A stretch of 64,000 nt of DNA, taken from NCBI GenBank assembly GCA_028687545.1, contig JAQTZZ010000015.1, positions 1-64,000 of the forward strand, written 5' to 3'. Each line of letters opens with the position of its first letter. Within the stretch, counting starts at the first letter, position 1. Shown here piece by piece: positions 42,211-51,000 of this stretch. Both the position numbers and the translations under genes were made by a program. This DNA comes from Candidatus Wallbacteria bacterium. Lineage in GTDB: Bacteria > Muiribacteriota > JAQTZZ01. The notes below the pieces were generated by a model. That model had not been told where the DNA came from. It was given only the letters and a program-made list of their open reading frames with translations, and ran no database searches.

Positions 42211-44931
42211 ATGCCATACATACCGCCTCCGCCAGGAGAATTCTATGGGAGGCAGCGGGAAATTGCCCGTTTGCTCTCTTTTTTCCCTACCCAGAAGGTG
42301 ATGATCATAGCAGGGCTGGCCGGGATCGGCAAAACTGCGCTTGCCCTGACCTTTGCAGACTCGGTTTCCAGGATGCCCGAATACCAGGACAAGGTGATGT
42401 GGGTCACCTGCCAGCACGGCTGGAATTCGGAGGACCTGTTTGCCCAGATCATCAAGCAGCTGGCGACTTTTGCCGGAAAAATCAAGGAAATTTCGGATAC
42501 GCTTGAAGGTTCGCCTGAAGGCGTGATCAGGCTGATCGAGAAGAACTGCCTGGCGGTTTTCATCGACGATTTCCACCTGGTGGAAAACGAAACTTCCAGG
42601 AGTTTCATCCGCCTGGCCAAGGAATTCCTTTCCAAAGGTAAACTGGTGGTCACAACCAGAAAACGGGTGGCCCTGTCTCCGCTGGACAGAGTGGACCTGT
42701 TTGAACGGCGCCTGGACGGCCTGGCTCTGGAAGACTGCCGCAAGCTGATCGAAAAGCTCCTCAAATTCCATGGTTTCGAAGATCTGACTGAAGAGAAATT
42801 CTCGAAGATCTATTACAAAGTCAAAGGTCACCCTTTTTCCATCAAACTATTTATCAGCCTGATGGTCTCAGGCGGATTCTCCCTGGATTCCCTGCTGGAC
42901 ACTTCATCAGAATTCGAGGAGGAGATGGAGCGCTTCCTGCTCGACAAGGTCTGGGAAATTCTGGAAAAGAGCGAACAGGAAGTTTTGAAGTCCCTGTCCA
43001 TCATCCGGATCCCGATCAAGGCTGAGGAGTATCCCCTGCTTGCCACCCCGATCCTGAAAAAAGCCCTGCGCCAGCTGATCGATAATTATCTGATCGAATA
43101 CAATAAGGAAGGCCGGATTTTCATCCATGACCTTCTGAAGGACTATGCCAGCCATAAGCTGGACGATAAATTCCTGAAAAAACTGCATCTGCAGGCTGCC
43201 GAGTATTTCCACCAGAAAACACCTCCTGAGATTGCAGAGCTCAAGGAAGCGTACTACCATTACCACGAAGCCGGCAAAGTGAGGGAAGCAGTCCAGGTCA
43301 TCATCAAGATCAACGAGCATTTCATCCTGCAGGGTGAAGAGACCGAACACTTCTATCACCTGGTCAACGATGCGATCGCGAACTGTGCCGACAATTTCCG
43401 GGAAGACCTGATCAAGATCAAGATCTGGCTGCTGATATACTGGAATAAGTTCAAGGAGGCCGAGGAACTCGCCGGGGAAGTCAAGAATCCCCAGGACAAG
43501 ATCTTCATCGGTGCCAAGATCAGCCTCCAGAAAGGCCAGTATCACGAAGCATTGAAGGGCTTCACTGAAGCGCAGGATAATCCCAACGGTGATGCTCAGC
43601 AGCTGGAAATCCTCAACGGCATGGCTATCTGTAATTATTATCTGGGCGACTGGAAAAAAGCCGAACAATATTATCTTTCCTCACTGGAACTGCTGAAAAA
43701 GCATGAACGGCCTCTGATGAAAGGCAGGGTACTCTCCAATTTCGCAGTGATGCTGTCTACCACAGGAGATTTATACAGAGCCATCGAATATTATCAGGAA
43801 GCGGAAAAACTCTATCGCCAGACCAACAATCTCAGCCTGCTTTCCAATGTGATCTATAACAAGGCCATGACCTATATCAATATGCAGGAACTGGATCGGG
43901 CGCGGGAAGCGCTTAAAGAATCCATGGAAATCAAGGAAAAGATCGTTGACAACCAGGGAATGATCTACCATCTGAATCTGCTGGGAGGGATCTCTTTCCT
44001 GGAAGGCGAATACGAGGCTTCCCTCCAGCATAACAGGCAGGCTTTGAAACTGGCCGAGAAATGCGGTGAAATCAAGCTCAAGACCGTGATTTATTGCGAC
44101 TTCGGCCGGGCTCTGACCAGAATGGGCAAGCTGGAAGAGGCTGAAGCAAATTTTCACACCGCCTTTGAAATCAGCACTAAAGCGGACAGCCGGCTGTACG
44201 AAGCCATGCTTAAACAGGAATATGCCCAGTACCTGCTGGTCAAAGGAGAGCGTGAGCCTGCCCTTAAGTATCTGGAAGAAGTTCGGGAATTCGCTCTGGC
44301 TGCGACCCATAAGGAGCTTCTGGTCAAATCGCTTTATTTCCTGTACCGGACAGGAGAACTTCTGCAGGATAAACATGCCTGCGACTACTCGGCGGAATAT
44401 CAGAAAAAAATCGCTGAAGTGCCGAATCCCCTTAAAGAACGGGTGGCGCAGCTTTTCAAATGGTATGAGGACTACGTTTTTACCACTGAAGAAAAAGGAT
44501 TCTTCCTGATTACTCCCAAGGGTAAGAAATCCGCAGACACCCGGGATCTCGGCAATACCAGAGCTGAGAGGGATAAATTCGAGATTTTCATAGATTTCAT
44601 CGAGCATGAGCTGCTGATCAGAGGCAAGAAGGTGAAATTCTTCAAGAAGCGCACCCTGGTACCCCTTTTATATGTCCTGGCCGCCGAGCCGGGCAAGATC
44701 TTCGATTTCGCTACTCTCTTCGAAGCTGTCTGGGGCAGAAAATACGATGTGGAGAGCGACGGAGTGACTCTGAGGGTGAACATTTCACGGCTGCGCTCAA
44801 TCATGGGAGAAAAAAAGGGTAAGGAAATCTTTGTCCGCTCGTCTCCGGATGTAGGGGGATATCATTTCAACAGCCAGACCGATTACTGCATCATTATTCC
44901 CAGCAGGAGCGAACGGGAATTCATGGAATAG
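42211..44931 (+). CDS. STAND ATPase - TPR - winged-helix transcription regulator, 906 aa
   Basis: Residues 10-330 form a STAND/NB-ARC ATPase: Walker A GLAGIGKTAL at 35-44, Walker B CLAVFIDDF near 114, sensor LVVTTRKR near 148. About 370-770 hold at least eight tetratricopeptide repeats (e.g. AICNYYLGDWKKAEQYYLSS). Residues 790-890 form an OmpR/PhoB-type winged helix (ELLIRGKKVKFFKKRTLVPL, LRVNISRLRSIMG, GGYHFN). This is the domain set of MalT/SARP-related regulators, with the DNA-binding part at the C-terminus. ATP and a ligand sensed through the TPRs would drive oligomerisation. Target genes are unknown; phased repeats upstream suggest self-control. Confidence 0.9.
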   Translation: MPYIPPPPGEFYGRQREIARLLSFFPTQKVMIIAGLAGIGKTALALTFADSVSRMPEYQDKVMWVTCQHGWNSEDLFAQIIKQLATFAGKIKEISDTLEGSPEGVIRLIEKNCLAVFIDDFHLVENETSRSFIRLAKEFLSKGKLVVTTRKRVALSPLDRVDLFERRLDGLALEDCRKLIEKLLKFHGFEDLTEEKFSKIYYKVKGHPFSIKLFISLMVSGGFSLDSLLDTSSEFEEEMERFLLDKVWEILEKSEQEVLKSLSIIRIPIKAEEYPLLATPILKKALRQLIDNYLIEYNKEGRIFIHDLLKDYASHKLDDKFLKKLHLQAAEYFHQKTPPEIAELKEAYYHYHEAGKVREAVQVIIKINEHFILQGEETEHFYHLVNDAIANCADNFREDLIKIKIWLLIYWNKFKEAEELAGEVKNPQDKIFIGAKISLQKGQYHEALKGFTEAQDNPNGDAQQLEILNGMAICNYYLGDWKKAEQYYLSSLELLKKHERPLMKGRVLSNFAVMLSTTGDLYRAIEYYQEAEKLYRQTNNLSLLSNVIYNKAMTYINMQELDRAREALKESMEIKEKIVDNQGMIYHLNLLGGISFLEGEYEASLQHNRQALKLAEKCGEIKLKTVIYCDFGRALTRMGKLEEAEANFHTAFEISTKADSRLYEAMLKQEYAQYLLVKGEREPALKYLEEVREFALAATHKELLVKSLYFLYRTGELLQDKHACDYSAEYQKKIAEVPNPLKERVAQLFKWYEDYVFTTEEKGFFLITPKGKKSADTRDLGNTRAERDKFEIFIDFIEHELLIRGKKVKFFKKRTLVPLLYVLAAEPGKIFDFATLFEAVWGRKYDVESDGVTLRVNISRLRSIMGEKKGKEIFVRSSPDVGGYHFNSQTDYCIIIPSRSEREFME

Positions 44932-44964
44932 TGGATAATCACAAAATGAAAATGTGTCAGAACC

Positions 44965-46692
44965 TCAGAACTCCGCGCTGAAACCCAACCTCCAGGTTCT
45001 TCTCACTTTCGGGTATTCTTTGACTGTCAAAAGCCCCCTGTTGAAGAGATCGTCGATTTCCAGGAAAGCCCTGTGCCCTGACAGCCTCAGGTCCCAGGTG
45101 CCTGTCCCATTCCTGAAGTCAGGGACTTTTTTCCCCAGAATGTCGAAATTATCCTGCAGCCGTTCCCGGCCTCTGTAATTATATGACAGTGCAGTGCAGG
45201 AATTCTGATAAGAGACTCTGGCTGAACGGAATTCTTTATATAGAAGACGCTCGCCAGTCACCCTGTTTTCCGGCTTGCAGAAATTGCCTTCAGTCGTGAA
45301 ATGTCCTCTTTTGCATGCGAGAGAAACACCGCTGACTCTGGCCGCTCCGACATTGGAGGGAAGCCAGAGCCAGGCATTAACTGGAGCCCACTGGATCAGG
45401 TCCCGATAATCTGTCCTGAAACAGCGGACTGAAAATCCTTTTCCCGAACTGATTCTGGCGCTGCAGCCGCGGCTTTTTTCCTCAGTCAGGTTTGGATTTC
45501 CTCCGCCCGGCCAGTAAAGGTCATTGAAAGTGGGAAGTTTGTAGCCCAGGTATTCAGTCAGAGTCAGAGCTCCGAATTTCAATCCTGCGTTTCCCGAGAA
45601 AATTTTTCCGAAACCTGAGTCATCATCCAGTCTGCCGCTGAGATAAAGGTGAGAGATCACAGTCTCGGAAAAAATAGAATTGCAAAAACAGGATCTGTTG
45701 ATCGAATCGAGTGTATCCACAGGAGGATTCCAGGTAGTTGAATAGTCGTTGTCACTGTGTATTTCCGCGTTCCCGCTGAAATTTTCCCTGGAGATACCGA
45801 TCGCAGTATTGCTTTTTTTCCAGAGAAGTTCACAGTTACTTCTGGTACTGCGGAAAGAGTTGGTGGCCTGCATGCTCGAATCGAGCTGCTTCTGCCTGCT
45901 GTCGAAAAGCCCGAGCGACAATTTCCAATACTCCGTGTAATTTCCGGACCAGGACAGCAGTCTGAGATCGTCCATTTCCCTGTCTCCCAGCGTATTCCAG
46001 AAAAAATTGGAAGTGCTCCCGGGAGTTCCTGTGTTTTTATCGGTGAACAAGGCTGTGAAAGAAGAGGCAGCGTTTTTTTCGCTCAGAAAAAAAGTGTTCT
46101 GCCTGCCGTCAGCTTCCGGCCGGTCTCCTGAATAATCCTTATGCAGGGCCAGGATCGATGATTCTGGAGAAAGCCTATGGCTGACCTGAATCTTCTGATA
46201 ACCGTAACTGCCCAAACTGATCCCTGCGGAATCTTCCAGGCAGTCCGGACTTGCCGCATCGATCACCCCGCCCGGTGCGTCACCGCCATACAGCGAGGAA
46301 GCGCTGCCGTGCACAACCTGCAGGTTACCGATCATTTCCGGCTCCAGCAGGCTCAGGTCGAATGTGCCGTTGAAAAGATCGTTGAGTTTCAGATTGTCGA
46401 ATTTCACCAGCAGATGCCTGGCATCGGTTCCCTCGAGCTTGGCTGTAGCCAAAGCGGATGGTGTGTTGTGAAATGAAAGGTCAAGGTCAGGTATCGTTTT
46501 CAGGGCTGTGGTCAATTCGCCTGCTCCGCTGAAGTCGTTCCTGCCAAGCCGCTGCTTGTAGTAAAACGAGTCCGCAGCAGGAAGGCGGGAGGAATAAACT
46601 GTGATTTCCGGCAGAGTCAGGATTTCTGTGGATGTGGATGCCAGGGCTGGAAGAAGAGGGAAGAGGAGAATCGGAAAAATTGAGAGTCTCAT
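44965..46692 (-). CDS. TonB-dependent outer-membrane receptor (BtuB-like), 575 aa
   Basis: The chosen ATG has GGAGG upstream and gives a clean signal peptide (MRLSIFPILLFPLLPALAS); an upstream ATG at 46764 would add 24 residues and lies in the leader hairpin. The plug domain (about 30-145) has the TonB-box-like TLPEITVYSSR near 27 and GSASSLYGGDAPGGVIDAAS. The remainder is a beta barrel ending in the outer-membrane Phe signature (RLGFSAEF). The cobalamin riboswitch in the leader makes cobalamin or a corrinoid the probable substrate. Size is close to BtuB. No BtuCDF genes are in the window. Confidence 0.9.
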   Translation of the reverse strand: MRLSIFPILLFPLLPALASTSTEILTLPEITVYSSRLPAADSFYYKQRLGRNDFSGAGELTTALKTIPDLDLSFHNTPSALATAKLEGTDARHLLVKFDNLKLNDLFNGTFDLSLLEPEMIGNLQVVHGSASSLYGGDAPGGVIDAASPDCLEDSAGISLGSYGYQKIQVSHRLSPESSILALHKDYSGDRPEADGRQNTFFLSEKNAASSFTALFTDKNTGTPGSTSNFFWNTLGDREMDDLRLLSWSGNYTEYWKLSLGLFDSRQKQLDSSMQATNSFRSTRSNCELLWKKSNTAIGISRENFSGNAEIHSDNDYSTTWNPPVDTLDSINRSCFCNSIFSETVISHLYLSGRLDDDSGFGKIFSGNAGLKFGALTLTEYLGYKLPTFNDLYWPGGGNPNLTEEKSRGCSARISSGKGFSVRCFRTDYRDLIQWAPVNAWLWLPSNVGAARVSGVSLACKRGHFTTEGNFCKPENRVTGERLLYKEFRSARVSYQNSCTALSYNYRGRERLQDNFDILGKKVPDFRNGTGTWDLRLSGHRAFLEIDDLFNRGLLTVKEYPKVRRTWRLGFSAEF

Positions 46693-46760
46693 AACGCCTA
46701 TGCCTCCGTAGGGTTTAATGATGACCTTGCAGAATCGGTTTCCTGGCTTAGAGGCATCCT

Positions 46761-46875
46761 GCATGCGATCTTCTGCGCCTGACTTCGTTGGCCATTCACT
46801 CGCTCCTCACAGTACTTCTATGTACGGCTCGTTCGCTCGTTCATGTCCGCCTCGTCAGGCTTGAATCTCGCATGC
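46761..46875. repeat. Large imperfect hairpin in the btuB-like leader
   Basis: GCATGCGATC...GCGCCTGAC (46761-46782) pairs with GTCAGGCTTG...CTCGCATGC (46854-46875), and the interior continues as an imperfect palindrome (GGCCATTCACTCGCTCC against GAACGAGC...CATGTCCGCC, with CAGTACTTCTATGTAC at the tip). It overlaps the 3' edge of the riboswitch, so it could act as the expression platform, although its plan is also that of an interspersed BIME-type repeat. Confidence 0.55.
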
Positions 46876-47016
46876 AGGCCTGAGTTACTGTTTGATTTCA
46901 CCCAGTATCTACTTGCGGGCCTTCCCCTTTACAGAGTGGCGTTCCGCTTTCGTTCCCCTTACAGTAGCGGGGACTGCACCGGATTTTCACCGGATTTCCC
47001 GATTTCTGCAGGTTTT
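46868..47016 (-). promoter_or_regulatory. Cobalamin (B12) riboswitch
   Basis: Read on the minus strand, the segment has the core of cobalamin riboswitches: GGGAAATCCGGTGAAAATCC, then GGTGCAGTCCCCGCTACTGTAA, then a variable arm with GGAACGCCACT, and near its end a B12-box-like AACTCAGGCCTGC. Its order and spacing match the family well, apart from a poor B12 box. It lies in the leader of the TonB receptor gene, about 175 nt before the ATG, and should turn the gene off when cobalamin is plentiful. Confidence 0.9.
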
Positions 47017-47094
47017 GATTCAAATTAATTCATGTTGGATGCAATTGTCAAACGAATGATAGGAGGCATTTTCACGGAGTCCTTGTTTTATGCT

Positions 47095-47201
47095 GTAGGG
47101 GCACCCCTCGCGGGTGCCCGTTCTCCAGGGGTTGTGTCCTGTACGTTTTCATCGCTGGAGATTGCCTCGGTAGTTCGGGCACCCGCGAGGAGTGCCCCTA
47201 C
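47095..47201. repeat. Inverted repeat with 26-bp arms
   Basis: GTAGGGGCACCCCTCGCGGG... (47095-47120) and its inverse (47176-47201) differ at one position and enclose about 55 bp. Palindromes of the GTAGGGGC type are common interspersed repeats in many phyla. This one fills most of the spacer between the riboswitch and kdsB; there is no gene in 47021-47215. Confidence 0.7.
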
Positions 47202-47215
47202 GGGTGGATTAACCG

Positions 47216-47245
47216 TTGGTACATTCAGTTGATTTCTGATAAAAT
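47216..47245 (+). promoter_or_regulatory. Promoter of kdsB (leaderless)
   Basis: TTGGTA (47216-47221), 18 bp, TAAAAT (47240-47245). The ATG at 47252 follows after 6 bp and there is no ribosome site. Confidence 0.5.
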
Positions 47246-47251
47246 TCCTGC

Positions 47252-47995
47252 ATGGCAAATTATACTGACCGTGATGTTGCAGTGATAATCCCAGCCCGTC
47301 TTTCTTCGACCAGGCTGCCGGAAAAATGCCTGCTGCAGCTTGGAAAATACAATCTGATCCAGCGCGTCTTTCTGAAGGCGAGAGAGGCTTTTCCCCGCGT
47401 GATCGTTGCCTGCGACGATTTACGGATTAAAAAATCAGTGGAAGATATTGACGGGACTGCTGTGCTTACACCTGCGGACTGCAGGAGCGGCACAGACCGG
47501 GTGGCAGTTGTGGCAAAAGACCTGACCGAACGGCTGATTGTGAACGTGCAGGGGGATGAGCCGTTCATCAACCCTGCTGTGATCAGGAAAGCAGTCGAAC
47601 CCTTTTTTTCAGATCAGTCGCTGGAAATGGGGACCATCGCAACCCAGGTCAAAGTTGGCAAGGCCGCAGTCAATCACAACCAGGTGAAAGTGGTGCTGGA
47701 CCAGTCAGGCAATGCCCTCTATTTTTCCCGCAACCTGATTCCTTTTCCCAGGGATTCAGCCGATGTGGAGACTTTAGCACATATCGGGCTGTATGTTTAC
47801 AACAGGAACTTTCTGCTCGAATTCGCAGGCTGGCCTGAGGGGAAACTGGAATCTCTGGAAAAGCTTGAACAGCTCAGAGTACTGGAGAGGGGACACAGGA
47901 TCAGGGTAGTGGTAACTGAATACCAGGGATTCGGGATTGACACCATGGAAGACTATCGGAAAGCCCTGGAAATTATCGTTAAAGAGAAGCTATAG
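47252..47995 (+). CDS. kdsB: 3-deoxy-manno-octulosonate cytidylyltransferase (CMP-Kdo synthetase)
   Basis: This enzyme activates Kdo with CTP for lipid A core assembly, which implies an LPS-bearing outer membrane. The family pattern is clear: IIPARLSSTRLPEKCLLQLG near the start (CTP loop), VIVACDD, TPADCRSGTDRVA, NVQGDEPFI, RNLIPFPRD, HIGLYVYNRNFL, and GFGIDTMEDYRKALE at the end. The length of 247 is normal. It seems monocistronic, with a leaderless promoter and a weak AT-rich hairpin after the stop. Confidence 0.96.
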   Translation: MANYTDRDVAVIIPARLSSTRLPEKCLLQLGKYNLIQRVFLKAREAFPRVIVACDDLRIKKSVEDIDGTAVLTPADCRSGTDRVAVVAKDLTERLIVNVQGDEPFINPAVIRKAVEPFFSDQSLEMGTIATQVKVGKAAVNHNQVKVVLDQSGNALYFSRNLIPFPRDSADVETLAHIGLYVYNRNFLLEFAGWPEGKLESLEKLEQLRVLERGHRIRVVVTEYQGFGIDTMEDYRKALEIIVKEKL

Positions 47996-48021
47996 AAATC
48001 ACGAGAGAATTTATCAAAATC

Positions 48022-48046
48022 CAAGTTTTATATAACTTGATTTTTA
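48022..48046 (+). terminator. Weak AT-rich terminator candidate after kdsB
   Basis: CAAGTT / AACTTG (6-bp stem, 6-base loop) followed by ATTTTT. The stem is short and AT-rich, so function is uncertain. Confidence 0.35.
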
Positions 48047-48091
48047 AGAGAAATCCGGTAATCTTTATTTGTAAATGAAAAGGGAGGTCTC

Positions 48092-51000
48092 GTGAAGTTT
48101 GTTGTTTGTTTTGAGCTTTTATTCGCATTTATATGTTCATCACAGACAACCATTGTTTTCTCTAATTATTATATAGCCGATCAGCATCAAACAGAGATAT
48201 CAAATCCCCGTTTTTCACCTTCTTTTTCTTCCCCCATTATCCTGAACGAATCAGCAGCTTTCTCTTCAGATACTTCTGAAACCGTTTCATGTCTAACCGA
48301 ACTTAAATCCCTGAATGGACTGATCGATACTTCTCTCTGGACTCTTTATCTTTCCAAACAGATCACTGAACAGATGTTCAAGGAGTCCATCGAGCAAATC
48401 TACTCCGCCTCACTCGACGAAATCGACCGCGAATCCACTTCCATAGCCATCAAAATAGCCAAGTCCCTGAAAAACGACGATGATCATCCTTTCCGCGAAT
48501 TCACTGATTTCTTCCACCGTTCAACCGAGAACCAGAAAAGTGGCCTTTCTACTCTAGCAATGAAAATTGATGAAAACCTGCGGAATAAAAATTTGAACCC
48601 CGCTCCTCGTACACCGAACCTCGAACCTTTTCTCCGTGAAATCAAAGAAATCATCTCAGAAGCAAACTCAGCCCAGGTCAGCTTTGCTCCAAGTATCATT
48701 ACCCTGCAGCAGATGCTCGACTGTTACGGCATGCTGATTGTGAATTACCAATCCCAGGCATTGAACGAATTGACTGCCACAAAAAATTTCGCTGATTACG
48801 GAAAAAAACGGAAATTCTTCATCAAAGCTTTTGATCTTTATCATATTCTTGGTCTGTCTTTGGATAAAAGAAATGAAAAGGCAGACACAGTTGCGACTGT
48901 CATGAGTAAAGCCGATAAAGCCAAAAATGAAGGCCGTTATTCGGACGCCATTGGTCTGTATAAACAAGTGCTGAGTGTGGATTACCAGTATGGCATCAAA
49001 CATGACTGCCATCAACGTATCGGAGAATGTTATCGCGAGCTGAACGATTATGATAACGCCATTTTTTATTTCAAGGAAAGCATCGTCAAAGACTCAAGTG
49101 ATTCGACAAAATATTATTCCTATAAATACGGCTTGGATTGGCATCTTGGTGGTAATCTGCCCACGACTGAAGACACTTATCTGAAAGCAGTGAAGTTCTG
49201 CCAGGATGTGATCGGAATTTCACCCTTGCAGGATATGCGTAATGATTGCCGCTACCAGATCGGTGCGATTTACCAGAATTGGCTGGCCTCACTTTCCGGG
49301 ATCAGCGACGAGAAAAAGGAGCTTTATTACAATAAAGCCATCGATGCTTATCGAACTTTCATCGCAGAGTATCAGCAACCTGTGAATACAAACTACAGCA
49401 CTCCTGCCCAATGGAATGCCCGCAGGGAAGCCGGTTACTCTTTCTCACAACTGGGGAGAATTTCAAGCCTGGCCAAAGAAAAACGGATCTCATACTACGA
49501 CCAGGCCGGAGAGGAATACTTGAAAGCAGCCCGTGATTACCCGGAGAGTGGCGATAGTCCTTTGAATTACCATACTGCAGCTTACGTTTATCAATACGAT
49601 GTTCAAGCGATCTTGGACAATCGAGCTGACAAGGACAGATTTTATCTCAAGGCAATCGCTGCTTATAAGGAACTCTACACAAATTATCCTACTAATGCGC
49701 AGTATGATTATACGCTTCTCGATATCGGCGTCTGTTACCGCAACATGGGAAGTTATTATGAAAATGGCATGATGAATTACAGACGTGAATATTTACTGCT
49801 CGCTGTAGAAAGCTGCGACCAGTACCTGAAAGATTTTCCAAACGGAAGATACCGCCCTGCCAGCGCCATGCAGGCAGCTACCAGCTGCAGCGACATAGCC
49901 TTTTCGTATCAAAACGAGAAAGACATAGCCAATGTGGAAAAATACTTTCTGCTCAGTTCGGATTACTGGAAAATGGTTGTAAACATGAATGAAGCTGACG
50001 ACAGTTCCAAGCTGCAGAGCCAGTACCATCTCGGCGAAAACTACAAATACCTGTCCGATGCATTTAATTCGATCGCCAATGACAAGGAAAAACAGCGGAA
50101 ATACGGCTTGATCGCAGTGGACGAATTTGCCAAGGTTCCAGGCTACAGTTCCACTCTTTACGGTTACCGTTATTATTGTGCCGGTAGTTTACGCTCAAGC
50201 GGCGATATCTTCCTGGGGCTTGAAGAGTATGACAAGGCGATCAGTAATTATGATCAGGTCATAGCAGGTTATTCAGACATTACAAGTGATTACCAATACA
50301 GCCACCTGGGAAAAGCGGATTCCCTTTACGGCAAAGCCTCATACACTGAAGCAAAAGACTGGTACAATAAAATTTACGGGTTGAACATCGATAACTTTTC
50401 AAAGCCTTATTTTTACTGTCGCACAGAACTCGGCCTGGCTAAGTGTGAACTCGGCCTCGGCAATCCCCAGGCAGCACACCAGCACCTGGCAAAGGTTGTG
50501 AAAGATTATAACTCAGCCAGCACCTGGTTTGACGAATATGTGCTGGAAGCCAAGGAGCTGACCCTGAGTAAAGTACTGCGTATCAAAATCGACCCCATGG
50601 TAGACACCATCGCTGAAGGTGAAAGCAAAACCTTCACAGCCACCGTAGTTTACCCAGACGACACCCAAGCCATGGTGCCGTCAGGTTCGATCAGGGAATG
50701 GAAATGGGAATGCAGCGGGAATGAAGGCGACAACCACGTTTTTGATTTCACAGGCAACTCCGCGACCTACAAAGGCGGCAGCGGCGATTTCATGGACACG
50801 ATCCTGACAGCCAAGGTCTTGATCGATGCCGGTGGTTATGGTGCCCGTGCAGTTTCTGCTGAGATATGGATTGAAGGCGACAACCAGGTGCCGGTGAGTT
50901 TGGTGAATGAGGATGGGAAGAGGATCAGAAAAGCTCCGATGTATATCCCTTACGATGGTTCTCATTGTGGGCCACCACCTGCCATTGAAACTCCGGTATC

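Noticed and set aside
42907-44607. Two long minus-strand frames opposite the STAND/TPR regulator
   Set aside because: They mirror the TPR region of a well-supported gene; their products are low-complexity Leu/Phe/Gln-rich with no family pattern.
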